From contig NZ_JADBEE010000001.1 in the NCBI RefSeq assembly GCF_014874065.1, positions 124,001 to 188,000 on the forward strand: DNA of 64,000 bases. The letters run 5' to 3'. The notes under the pieces are model-generated. The model saw only the letters and a list, made by a program, of their open reading frames with translations. It was not told the origin of the DNA and did not search any database. Shown here piece after piece: positions 1-7,221 of this stretch. Within the stretch, counting starts at the first letter, position 1. The number at the start of each line of letters is the position of its first letter. The translations under genes were made by a program, and so were the position numbers. Source of the stretch: Nesterenkonia halotolerans (GTDB lineage Bacteria; Actinomycetota; Actinomycetes; Actinomycetales; Micrococcaceae).

Positions 1-1
1 G

Positions 2-49
2 CGCGCCTCCATCATGGACACCTCGGTGGAGCAGCTGGACAAGAACTGA
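2..49 (+). CDS. C-terminal end of an upstream gene, probably a MerR-family regulator (FtsR-like)
   Basis: Fifteen codons in frame up to TGA, ending SVEQLDKN, precede the nuclease gene by 14 bases. In actinobacteria the bifunctional nuclease gene usually follows a MerR-type gene (Rv1828/FtsR family), so this is the likely identity. The tail itself carries no diagnostic motif, so the call rests on gene order alone. Confidence 0.4.
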   Translation, partial: RASIMDTSVEQLDKN

Positions 50-63
50 CTTAGACTTGAGCC

Positions 64-567
64 ATGGAGAGCCAGCTGGTTCCGATGGATGTCGTGGGTG
101 TTCGGATCGAACTCCCGTCCAAACAGCCTGTGGTCGTGCTCCGCGGTGCAGAGCCCGGTCTGGAGAACCTCCACGTGGCGGTCCTGGTGGGTCCGGCGGA
201 GGCCAACGCCGTCGCCATGGCCATGGAGAAGAAGGTCCCTCCGCGCCCGATGACCCACGATCTGCTCGCCGAGGTGATGACCCGGCTCGGCTCCGGGGTG
301 CGATCCGTGGAGATCAGCATGCTCGACTCCTCCACCTATCGCGGCACCATCACCCTGGGCAGCGGCCGAAGCTTCGACTCACGGGCCTCCGATGCCATCG
401 CAGTGGCCGTGCGCGTGCAGTGTCTGGTGACCATGGACCGCGAGACGCTGAACCGGGTGGGCATCACCCCGCGCACCGCCGCGACCGGCCAGCGCCCCAT
501 CTCTGAGGACGAGATCAAAGAGTTCCAGCGCTACCTCGAGGACGCGGAGCCCGAGGACTTCGAGTGA
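64..567 (+). CDS. Bifunctional nuclease family protein (DUF151)
   Basis: 167-residue cytoplasmic protein of the DUF151/bifunctional nuclease family (Rv1829 type). It shows the family blocks PPRPMTHDLL (residues 59-68) and DSRASDAIAVAVR (105-117), plus the acidic C-terminal tail usual in actinobacterial members. Plant and thermophile homologues have reported nuclease activity, but the actinobacterial role is not settled. It lies between two MerR genes, the conserved Rv1828-Rv1829-Rv1830 order. The ATG has only a weak purine-rich stretch upstream; an internal ATG at codon 8 is an alternative start, since many homologues begin close to the DVVGVR block. Confidence 0.85.
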   Translation: MESQLVPMDVVGVRIELPSKQPVVVLRGAEPGLENLHVAVLVGPAEANAVAMAMEKKVPPRPMTHDLLAEVMTRLGSGVRSVEISMLDSSTYRGTITLGSGRSFDSRASDAIAVAVRVQCLVTMDRETLNRVGITPRTAATGQRPISEDEIKEFQRYLEDAEPEDFE

Positions 568-751
568 GCCTGCCCGCACCGACTAGTGCAATGCGGCGAC
601 ACGCCGTAGAGTAAAATTCGAATGTCTTTGACCCTTGGCGGCTGTCGCCATACCGTCAAGGGACAAGGTTTCCGCATGCATCACCCGGGTCGCTCGATCG
701 ATCCAGGGTGGAGCTCACCCAGCGGGTTCCAGCACTTCAGGAAGGTACCAG

Positions 752-1360
752 GTGGGTCCAGAATCGCACGCGGACGCTGAACGCATACGGCCGGGGCAGG
801 CAGCTGCCCAGCAGCCGCTGTTCAGCGACGGCCTGCCCGAGCTGGACGAGGAACTGGGATACCGCGGACCGGTGGCCTGCGCCGCGGCCGGCATCACCTA
901 CCGTCAGCTGGACTACTGGGCCCGGACCAAACTGGTCCAGCCCTCCATGCGCAATGCGGCCGGTTCCGGCTCCGCTCGCCTCTACTCCTTCCGCGACGTG
1001 CTGGTGCTCAAGGTGGTCAAGCGCCTTCTCGACACCGGCGTCTCGCTGCAGCAGATCCGGACCGCCATCGAACACCTGCGTGAGCGCGGGGTGGATGACC
1101 TGGCGCAGATCACGCTGATGTCTGACGGCGCCTCGGTGTACGAATGCACCTCCGCCGATGAGGTCATCGACCTCGTGCAGGGCGGTCAGGGCGTCTTCGG
1201 CATCGCGGTGGGCCGTGTCTGGCGCGAAGTCGAAGGAAGCCTGGCCGAACTCCCACGCGAGCGCACCGAGCCGGAACCGTCGCTTCTGACGGGCGAAGCC
1301 ACCGGGGCAGAGGACGAGCTCGCGCAGCTGCGCGCCCGGCGTCGCTCCCAAGCCTCCTGA
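752..1360 (+). CDS. MerR-family transcriptional regulator (Rv1830 type)
   Basis: 202-residue regulator. The MerR winged-helix region lies around residues 40-64 (ITYRQLDYWART) and is followed by the SARLYSFRDVLVLKVVKRLL wing/helix segment. The C-terminal part is the conserved effector-like domain of this family (SADEVIDLVQGGQGVFGIAVGRVW). A longer frame from a TTG at 635 is open, but I chose GTG 752: AGGAAGG lies about 7 bases upstream, and the extra N-terminal 39 residues look unlike protein of this family. The family is linked with growth and cell-cycle regulation in mycobacteria; target genes cannot be read here. Confidence 0.85.
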   Translation: MGPESHADAERIRPGQAAAQQPLFSDGLPELDEELGYRGPVACAAAGITYRQLDYWARTKLVQPSMRNAAGSGSARLYSFRDVLVLKVVKRLLDTGVSLQQIRTAIEHLRERGVDDLAQITLMSDGASVYECTSADEVIDLVQGGQGVFGIAVGRVWREVEGSLAELPRERTEPEPSLLTGEATGAEDELAQLRARRRSQAS

Positions 1361-1408
1361 GCAGCCTCTCCGAGCCGCATGGCCAGGGGTGAACTCTCTC
1401 ACCTAACA

Positions 1409-1482
1409 CGTTGAGGGGCGGATTCTCCGAGCATCTGAGGCCGTATTGGCCCCTGAACGCTCGGAGAATCCGCCCCTCAACG
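1409..1482. repeat. Perfect 24-bp inverted repeat between convergent genes; probable bidirectional terminator
   Basis: Left arm 1409-1432 and right arm 1459-1482 are exact reverse complements over 24 bases (arm starts CGTTGAGGGGCGG). The 26-base spacer contains a further short GGCC/GGCC pairing. The repeat sits midway between the stop codons of the convergent MerR and ParA genes. No U-tract follows either arm, so it is not a textbook intrinsic terminator. A transcription-stop or mRNA 3'-end stabilising role is inferred. Confidence 0.7.
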
Positions 1483-1499
1483 GCTGTGGAGTGGGGGAC

Positions 1500-2312
1500 T
1501 CAGAGCAGCTGCTTGAGCAGCTGGTCGAAGGACTTCGCGAGATCCCTGACCTGGTCTCCGGGCCACTGGTGCGCCGGATAGGCAGCACCCTGGATCTGCT
1601 GCCAGAACGGATTCTCCTCCAGCACCGGGAGCATCAGCTTCTCCTTGTAGAGCCGCTCCATCTCCAGCAGGCGGTACTCGTGCTCGGTGGAGTCCGCGCG
1701 AGCGCGGTTGACCACGACGCCGGCGGACTTCAGCTGCGGAGCGTACTCGTTGGAGAACATCCGGATGGCGCGCATGGTCCGCTCGGTTCCGGCCACTGAG
1801 AACAGGCTCGGTTCGGCGACCAGCAGCACACCGTTCGACGCCGCCCACCCGATCCGAGTCAGCCCGGCCAGCGAGGGCGGGCAGTCCACGAGGATCAGGT
1901 CGTAGCCGGTCACGCCGTCGAGCAGGGTCTTCAGTCGGCGCATGTCCCGCGGACGGATGTCTGGGCGGTCGAAGGTGGCGGAGAGCGCGGAGCCCACGAT
2001 CACGTCGAGCTTCGCCGTGGAGCGTCGCTCCTCGGGCAGCAGGTCCACCCATCCGGAGCGCACCACGTGCTCGCTGAGCTTGGCGCGCTTCGCGTCACGC
2101 AGCAACTGCCCTGCCTCGGTGCCACTGCCGCGCTTCACCGCCAGACCCGTGGTGGAGTCCGCATGGGGGTCAAGGTCGACGACGAGGGTCCGCACCCCCT
2201 GTTGGAGGGCGGCCGAAGCCAGGCCCATGGTGACCGAGGTCTTACCGACCCCGCCTTTCAGGCTGGAAACGCTCAAGATCTGCACGGTACCCATCATAGG
2301 GATGATCGGCAC
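1500..2312 (-). CDS. ParA/MinD-family ATPase, orphan
   Basis: 270-residue P-loop ATPase with deviant Walker A KGGVGKTS (about residues 19-26) and VVDLDPHAD switch-like segment, then LILVDCPPSLAGLT as the Walker B/Walker A' region. This is the ParA/Soj fold, used to position chromosomes, plasmids or other cargo. No parB-like gene is adjacent, so it is not the chromosomal parAB pair; homologues at this position in Micrococcaceae are also orphans, as far as I recall. The start is GTG with a weak GGAATGAG upstream; ATG six codons later (2294) is the alternative. It follows the monooxygenase gene by 33 bases and may share its transcript. Confidence 0.85.
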   Translation of the reverse strand: MPIIPMMGTVQILSVSSLKGGVGKTSVTMGLASAALQQGVRTLVVDLDPHADSTTGLAVKRGSGTEAGQLLRDAKRAKLSEHVVRSGWVDLLPEERRSTAKLDVIVGSALSATFDRPDIRPRDMRRLKTLLDGVTGYDLILVDCPPSLAGLTRIGWAASNGVLLVAEPSLFSVAGTERTMRAIRMFSNEYAPQLKSAGVVVNRARADSTEHEYRLLEMERLYKEKLMLPVLEENPFWQQIQGAAYPAHQWPGDQVRDLAKSFDQLLKQLL

Positions 2313-2345
2313 AGGAACTCATTCCGGCGCTCCGCGCGGCGAGGC

Positions 2346-2675
2346 TCAGTCGATCTTCATCTCGCCCATCTCTTCCCAGCCCTCGCCTTCGACCTGGCGG
2401 GAGATGATCTTCGGGGTGGAGACCAGGGCCTGTGCCATCGCGCCCTCGGAGCTCGTGGCCTGCTGGAAGTGCGCGGACTCGACGTGGGGGCCGGCGGCGT
2501 CGTCCTCGAACGCCTCGATCAGCACGTACTCGTTGGGGTTTTCCACGCTGCGCGACCAGTCGAACCACTTATTGCCCGGCTCTGCCCGGGTGGCCTCGGT
2601 GAAGGAACGGGTGATCTCGGGCCACTGCTCGGCAAACTCGGGCTTGACCTGGAACTTCACGACGATGAGGATCAT
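2346..2675 (-). CDS. Antibiotic biosynthesis monooxygenase (ABM)-fold protein
   Basis: 109-residue dimeric ferredoxin-like protein of the ABM/quinol-monooxygenase superfamily: MILIVVKFQVKPEFAEQW opens the first strand, and FDWSRSVENPNEYVLIEAFED matches the FEWxxSxDxPxxxxLxExW-type core. Members oxidise quinols or degrade heme, or act in detoxification; the substrate is not evident here. The start is set by AAGGAGAG upstream of the ATG; an open frame continues further 5' but crosses the promoter. The gene is divergent from mycothione reductase and is preceded by a SigR-type promoter, suggesting a thiol/electrophile stress role. Confidence 0.8.
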   Translation of the reverse strand: MILIVVKFQVKPEFAEQWPEITRSFTEATRAEPGNKWFDWSRSVENPNEYVLIEAFEDDAAGPHVESAHFQQATSSEGAMAQALVSTPKIISRQVEGEGWEEMGEMKID

Positions 2676-2735
2676 TTTCTCTCCTTGGGATGCAGGGGGT
2701 TCGGCTGAGGAGGCGCAGTGCGCGACGCTAGGGAC

Positions 2736-2761
2736 AACCCTGCCACGGGCTGCAAGATTCC
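2736..2761 (-). promoter_or_regulatory. SigR/SigH-type promoter (GGAAT-N18-GTT) for the ABM monooxygenase
   Basis: On the minus strand GGAAT (2761-2757) is separated by exactly 18 bases from GTT (2738-2736), the published SigR/SigH consensus architecture. The predicted start of transcription is about 50 bases upstream of the ABM start codon. Confidence 0.7.
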
Positions 2762-2787
2762 CGTGGGTGAGCCGCTCGTCGGGCCCG

Positions 2788-2793
2788 TAGGAT
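2788..2793 (+). promoter_or_regulatory. -10 element predicting a leaderless mtr transcript
   Basis: TAGGAT followed by six bases and the ATG of mtr. This TANNNT-N6-start spacing places the transcription start on or next to the initiation codon. No convincing Shine-Dalgarno or -35 is visible. Confidence 0.5.
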
Positions 2794-2799
2794 TGGATC

Positions 2800-4245
2800 A
2801 TGGCCCACTATGACCTTTCCATCATCGGCTCCGGCTCCGGGAATTCCCTGATCACACCCTTCTGGGACGATAAGCGCGTCGTCCTGGCGGACAAGGGTTC
2901 TGGCGGCATGGGCGCCTTCGGCGGGACCTGTCTGAACGTGGGCTGCATCCCCACGAAGATGTTCGTCCGTCCCGCTGCGCTGGCTCGCGGTCCGGAGGAG
3001 GCCGCCCGGCTCAACGTCACCCAGGAGACCACCGACGTCGACTGGCCAGCGATGCGCGACCGGATCTTCTCCCGCATCGACTCGATCTCCACGGGTGGAC
3101 GCCGCTATCGCGAGGGGCTCGATCATGTGGACCTCGTGGCCGAGAAGGTCACGCTCACGGGAGACTTCAGCCAGGCGCCCTTCGCATTCGTCGCTGAGTC
3201 AGGGGTGCGGGCCGAGGCCGACCGGATGGTCATCGCTGCCGGTTCACGTCCGGTGCTGCCGCAGGTGCCCGGCATCGACCTCCCCGGGGTGCACACTTCC
3301 GATACCGTCATGCGCATCGAGGAGCGACCAGAGAAGATCCTGATCATCGGTGGAGGCTATATCGCCTGCGAGTTCGCCGGGGTGTTCTCGGCATTCGGGA
3401 CCGAGGTCCTTCAGATCAACCGCAGTCGGGGCTTGATGAACGCGCTGGACGCGGACATCGCTTCGGCGTTCTCGGCCGAGGCCGAGCAGAACTGGACCGT
3501 GCGCTACGAACGCACCGTCACCAGCATCACCGAGCAGGGCCAGGGACTCCGGGTGGAACTGGTCACCTCCGATGGGCGGGTCGAGGACCACGACGTGGAC
3601 TTGGTTCTGGTGGCCATCGGCCGCACGCCGAACACCGATCTTGTCGGTGCCGCCGAAGTGGGACTGGATGTCCACTCGGACGGTCGCCTGGCGGTGGACG
3701 AGTATCAGCGGGTGCTCATGCAGGGTGATCCCGTGGAGGGTCTGTACGCGCTGGGGGACATCAGCTCCCCGGCCATGCTCAAGCATGTGGCGAACCAGGA
3801 GGCCCGCGTGGTCGCGCACAACCTGGAGCATCCGGACACGATTCGTCCTTCCCGCCATGAGGCGATCCCCGCAGCAGTCTTCTCCTTCCCGGAGATCGCC
3901 CAGGTCGGGCTCACCGAAGCTCAGGCCGAAGAGGCCGTGGGTGCCGAGAATCTGACCACCAAGATCCAGAACTACGGCGACACCGCCTACGGGTGGGCAA
4001 TGGAGGACAGTCACGGGATCTTCAAGGTCATCGCCGATCGGCGCAGCGGCCAGATCCTCGGGGCGCATGTGCTGGGGCACCAGGCCTCGAACCTCATCCA
4101 GCCGGTCATCCAGGCGATGAGCTTCGGCCAGGACGCCTACACCGCAGCGCGCGGCCAGTACTGGATCCATCCCGCGCTCATGGAGGTCACGGAGAACGCC
4201 CTGCTCGGCCTCGAGGTCCCTATCCCCGAGGACGCGCCGCTCTGA
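2800..4245 (+). CDS. mtr: Mycothione reductase
   Basis: 481-residue FAD flavoprotein disulfide reductase that regenerates mycothiol from mycothione with NADPH in the cytosol. It has the FAD motif GSGSGN (10-15), redox cysteines in GGTCLNVGCIPTK (C44, C49), a second Rossmann motif IIGGGYIACEFAG near residue 182, and the C-terminal HPALME block giving the catalytic His457-Glu462 pair. Relation to mycothione reductase rather than lipoamide dehydrogenase is supported by the opening MAHYDLSIIGSGSGN and FGGTCLNVGCIPTKMFV. The next gene is also mycothiol-linked. Presence of Mtr implies a mycothiol-producing actinobacterium. Confidence 0.92.
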   Translation: MAHYDLSIIGSGSGNSLITPFWDDKRVVLADKGSGGMGAFGGTCLNVGCIPTKMFVRPAALARGPEEAARLNVTQETTDVDWPAMRDRIFSRIDSISTGGRRYREGLDHVDLVAEKVTLTGDFSQAPFAFVAESGVRAEADRMVIAAGSRPVLPQVPGIDLPGVHTSDTVMRIEERPEKILIIGGGYIACEFAGVFSAFGTEVLQINRSRGLMNALDADIASAFSAEAEQNWTVRYERTVTSITEQGQGLRVELVTSDGRVEDHDVDLVLVAIGRTPNTDLVGAAEVGLDVHSDGRLAVDEYQRVLMQGDPVEGLYALGDISSPAMLKHVANQEARVVAHNLEHPDTIRPSRHEAIPAAVFSFPEIAQVGLTEAQAEEAVGAENLTTKIQNYGDTAYGWAMEDSHGIFKVIADRRSGQILGAHVLGHQASNLIQPVIQAMSFGQDAYTAARGQYWIHPALMEVTENALLGLEVPIPEDAPL

Positions 4246-4341
4246 GAACCCCGCTCTGGCCTAGGTCTTGCCTTTCGCTCTGAGCATCCGTTGAACCATC
4301 CGCAGGGACTGTCCGGTGAACCGGCCGGGGCCCCGCGGTCA

Positions 4342-4367
4342 GGAATGGAATGCGAACAGTGCCAGTT
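4342..4367 (+). promoter_or_regulatory. SigR/SigH-type promoter (GGAAT-N18-GTT) for the DsbA-like reductase
   Basis: GGAAT at 4342-4346, an 18-base spacer, and GTT at 4365-4367 match the SigR/SigH consensus. Predicted leader of about 80 bases before the start codon. The M. tuberculosis homologue Rv2466c is a known SigH-regulon member. Confidence 0.75.
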
Positions 4368-4453
4368 GTGGGGAGTGAAGCACCACGACGAACACGCGAT
4401 ACGACTGATCCGACGCCGGGAGCAAGCCGCTCCCGTCCCGAAAGGAGCCTGAT

Positions 4454-5056
4454 ATGGCTGAACGCGTAGATTTCTGGTTCGACCCGCTGTGCCCCTTCGC
4501 CTGGGCCACCTCCCGGTGGATCCGCGAAGTGGAGCAGGTCCGCGACATCGAAGTGCATTGGAACGTGATGAGCCTCGGCGTGCTCAACGAGGACAACAAT
4601 CCCTCACCGGCTGAAGACGCCGAGCAGCTTGCCCGCTGGATCCCCGCCCGCACCGCGACCGCCGTCGCGCTGAAGCACGGCGAGGAGAAGGTCGGCGAGT
4701 TCTACACGGCCGCCGGCACCGAGATCCACAACAACGGCAACAAGGACTTCGAGGCCGCCACGCTGAACGCACTTCGCGCCGTGGGCCTCGAAGAGGACCT
4801 CCTGGCCGAGGCCAAGACCGACACCAACGACGACGAGATGCGCGCCTCCCACAACAGGGGCATCTCCCAGGTGGGTCAGGACGTCGGCACGCCGATCGTC
4901 GCGTTCCAGGGGACGGCCTTCTTCGGCCCGGTCATCACCCGCATCCCGCGCGGCGAGGACGCCGGAAAGATCTTCGACGGCGCCGTGGCGCTGGCGCAGT
5001 ACCCGTACTTCTTCGAGCTCAAGCGCTCCCGCACGGAGTCCCCGGTCTTCGACTGA
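4454..5056 (+). CDS. DsbA-family mycothiol-dependent reductase (Rv2466c-like)
   Basis: 200-residue thioredoxin-fold protein with all-alpha insertion. The active site FWFDPLCPFAW puts a single cysteine at residue 13; the position of the second Cys of the CPWC motif known from Rv2466c is Ala. The cis-Pro loop is DVGTPIVAF (about residues 143-151), and the C-terminal IPRGEDAGKIFDG and YFFELKRSRTE segments match the family end to end. No signal peptide, so cytoplasmic. The family reduces nitro compounds or disulfides using mycothiol; a monothiol site implies mixed-disulfide chemistry with mycothiol. The start has AAAGGAG about 8 bases upstream. It sits 208 bases after mtr under its own stress promoter. 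Confidence 0.88.
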   Translation: MAERVDFWFDPLCPFAWATSRWIREVEQVRDIEVHWNVMSLGVLNEDNNPSPAEDAEQLARWIPARTATAVALKHGEEKVGEFYTAAGTEIHNNGNKDFEAATLNALRAVGLEEDLLAEAKTDTNDDEMRASHNRGISQVGQDVGTPIVAFQGTAFFGPVITRIPRGEDAGKIFDGAVALAQYPYFFELKRSRTESPVFD

Positions 5057-5076
5057 TCGACTCCGCTGCAGCACGA

Positions 5077-5111
5077 GAACGCCGGTGAGGGCACTGCCCT
5101 CACCGGCGTTC
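5077..5111. terminator. Intrinsic terminator hairpin between convergent genes
   Basis: GAACGCCGGTGAGGG pairs perfectly with its reverse complement across a tiny loop, followed by TTCTTCTG on the plus strand. It ends the DsbA-like gene and could serve the convergent SDR gene too. Confidence 0.85.
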
Positions 5112-5131
5112 TTCTGCGTTCACCGCGGGGC

Positions 5132-5896
5132 TCAGTCTTCGCGGATCACCTTGTGCTGGGCCGCCTGGGCCACGGGGCGGACCACCACCTGATCCAGGTT
5201 CACGTGATGGGGCAGCGTGACGGCGGTGGCGATGACCTCGGCGATGTCCTCGGCCACCAGGGGCTTCTTCACCCCGCGATAGACGGCCTCGGCCGCCGCA
5301 GCATCTCCGCGCAGCCGCTTCGCGCTGAACTCCTCGGTGTGCACCATGCCGGGAAGCACCTCGATGACGCGGATATTGTGCTCGGCCTCCTCCAGGCGCA
5401 GTGCCCCGGTCAGCGCGTGCTCACCGAACTTGGCAGCGTTATAGCCGGCCCCACCCTCGTAGGGGTCGAGCGCCGCGGTCGAGGTGACATTGAGGATCGT
5501 CCCTTCACCGTGGGCGCGCAGCATCGGGATGAAGGCGCGAATCATGTTGAGCGGGCCCAGCACATTGACCTCATACATCCACCGCCAGTCCTCGGCGTGC
5601 CCGTCGGCCACGGAGTCTATGCCCAGCGCACCGCCGGCGTTGTTGATCAGCGTGTCGATCCCGCCGGCGGCTGTGACCTCGGCCAGCGCAGCGTCCACCT
5701 GCTCCGGATCGGTCACATCGCAGATGAGCGGGATGATCCCCTCCTGCTCGGCCAGGCTTTCGAGCTTCTCCGCCCGGCGAGCGACGGCGAAGACCCGCCA
5801 GCCCTCCGTGGTGAGTCGATGCGCGGTGGCCGCGCCGATTCCGGAGGAGGCGCCGGTGACCAGCGCGCTGCGGGTGGTGATGTCAGTCTGAATCAT
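5132..5896 (-). CDS. Short-chain dehydrogenase/reductase (SDR)
   Basis: 254-residue classical SDR: cofactor motif TGASSGIG (14-21), NNAG (85-88), catalytic Ser139, Tyr152 and Lys156 (GYNAAK). VARRAEKLESL after the second strand is compatible with NADP(H) preference (basic residues at 40-41). It resembles YdfG-like 3-hydroxy acid/serine dehydrogenases, but the substrate cannot be assigned. The start ATG is six bases after TAGGCT on the minus strand, so the message may be leaderless. The next gene on this strand lies beyond a terminator. Confidence 0.85.
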   Translation of the reverse strand: MIQTDITTRSALVTGASSGIGAATAHRLTTEGWRVFAVARRAEKLESLAEQEGIIPLICDVTDPEQVDAALAEVTAAGGIDTLINNAGGALGIDSVADGHAEDWRWMYEVNVLGPLNMIRAFIPMLRAHGEGTILNVTSTAALDPYEGGAGYNAAKFGEHALTGALRLEEAEHNIRVIEVLPGMVHTEEFSAKRLRGDAAAAEAVYRGVKKPLVAEDIAEVIATAVTLPHHVNLDQVVVRPVAQAAQHKVIRED

Positions 5897-5902
5897 GAGT
5901 AC

Positions 5903-5908
5903 AGCCTA
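5903..5908 (-). promoter_or_regulatory. -10 element, leaderless type, for the SDR gene
   Basis: Minus-strand TAGGCT, then six bases, then ATG. Same geometry as at mtr and wecB. Confidence 0.45.
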
Positions 5909-5925
5909 GTGAGGCCGAGGGGCCG

Positions 5926-7113
5926 TCACCATGTGATGGTCGAATGGTGAGACGCGCCGACTCGGGACCTTGCAGACCGCACCGGCAGAGACAGACGATC
6001 AAGGACCAGCTGTCGGGTCGGACCCAGGTCGCTGAGGTCCCACACGCTGTGCCGGGCACCGCGCGCCCAGCGCACGGTCTCCCCGAGGTCCCGGGTCAGC
6101 GAGTCGCGCCGTTCAACCATGGCGCGTCGGACGTCTCCCGCACCCCAGGCATACCGGTGCCCGACGGCGGCATCCTGCAGGATCTCGGTGGGTTCGCCCA
6201 AGGTGCGCAGGGCCCAAGTATGCGCGAGTCCCGGCCGCGCGGCGTCGGCCAGGGCCATGGAGCCGTAGAACCGTCCGTTGAGGTCGATCAGGTGCGGCGT
6301 CCCGTCTTCGGCCAGCAGGAACTGCAGCTCGACGAGCCCCTCCCAGCCGATATCGCTGAGCAGGGACTCTGCCCGGGCGGCCAGTTCGTCCTCCACGGGA
6401 ACGGTGTGCGCCCGGGTCGAGACCCCGTTGGGGGTCGGGAACACCCGAGAGCTGATCTGCTGGACTCTGCCGTCGAGCCGTCCGTGATGGAAGAGGCCCA
6501 CCAGGGCGGTGAGCGAACCCTCGACCGGCTTCTGCAGCACTGCGCGGGCGCCAGCGACGTGGATGCGTTCCATCTGGGGCAGGGCCTGGCGGGGACCGTC
6601 GAAGCGCTGCGCTTCAATGCGGTACGGCATGGTCTGCCCCGGACTCCAATGCTCACGGCATTTGACCACCACCGGTCCGATCCACAGACGCAGCGCCTCG
6701 GGTGTGGCAGCAACTGTGCGGGGAGTGGTGATCCTGGCGCGCGCCGCCGCCTGGGCGAGCTCCAGCTTGTCCAGCGCGATGCGCACGGCGCTGGACGGGG
6801 GATGAGCCACGGGAACCGGAATCTGCTCACGGAACTCGGCGAGGGCAGCCATCCAGTCATCGCCGGCGCCGAAGACGATGTCGTAGCCTCCGCTGCGCAC
6901 AGCCGTTTGGACATCGTGGACGAAGGCGGCGCTGTCACCGCGGGGACGGGCGACCACATGACGCCGTGCGCAGGCCTTGGAGGCGGTCACCATACCTCCG
7001 CCGTCGGGGGTGCCGACACCCACGGTCCAGCCTGCGCGGTGCAGGGCGCGCACTGCGGCGAGCGAGCCCCGGTCGCGGGCGGTGCTGACGATCAAGGCTC
7101 GACGGTGCGTCAC
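5926..7113 (-). CDS. ATP-grasp ligase of unknown substrate
   Basis: 395-residue protein with a Rossmann-like pre-ATP-grasp N-terminus (RRALIVSTARDRGSLAAVRALHRAG), then an ATP-grasp domain: Lys151 region PVVVKCREHW, VLQKPVEGSLTALVG, and the metal-binding E262-LQF and DLNGRF (277-282). It belongs to the carboxylate-amine/thiol ligase set related to carbamoyl-phosphate synthetase large subunit and BtrJ/PylC-like proteins. The acceptor is unknown. Start GTG lies seven bases after TAGAGT on the minus strand. Divergently transcribed from the MurJ-like flippase, which hints at a role in lipid-linked or surface material. Confidence 0.75.
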   Translation of the reverse strand: MTHRRALIVSTARDRGSLAAVRALHRAGWTVGVGTPDGGGMVTASKACARRHVVARPRGDSAAFVHDVQTAVRSGGYDIVFGAGDDWMAALAEFREQIPVPVAHPPSSAVRIALDKLELAQAAARARITTPRTVAATPEALRLWIGPVVVKCREHWSPGQTMPYRIEAQRFDGPRQALPQMERIHVAGARAVLQKPVEGSLTALVGLFHHGRLDGRVQQISSRVFPTPNGVSTRAHTVPVEDELAARAESLLSDIGWEGLVELQFLLAEDGTPHLIDLNGRFYGSMALADAARPGLAHTWALRTLGEPTEILQDAAVGHRYAWGAGDVRRAMVERRDSLTRDLGETVRWARGARHSVWDLSDLGPTRQLVLDRLSLPVRSARSRVGASHHSTITW

Positions 7114-7120
7114 CTTCGTG

Positions 7121-7126
7121 ACTCTA
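7121..7126 (-). promoter_or_regulatory. -10 element, leaderless type, for the ATP-grasp gene
   Basis: Minus-strand TAGAGT followed by seven bases and the GTG start codon. No -35 match. Confidence 0.45.
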
Positions 7127-7164
7127 CCAACGGTTCACCTCCCGTTCAGTGAGGCGCCGCGGGT

Positions 7165-7170
7165 TAGGCT
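7165..7170 (+). promoter_or_regulatory. -10 element for the MurJ-like gene
   Basis: TAGGCT upstream of the flippase. The predicted transcript begins near 7177, after the in-frame GTG at 7171, which favours the ATG at 7222 as the true start. Confidence 0.4.
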
Positions 7171-7221
7171 GTGACGCGCCAGAGACCACGGAAGAGGAAC
7201 GATCATGCTCGGGGGAACGCG

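Noticed and set aside
635..751. TTG-started extension of the second MerR gene
   Set aside because: Better ribosome site at the GTG at 752, and homologues start near there.
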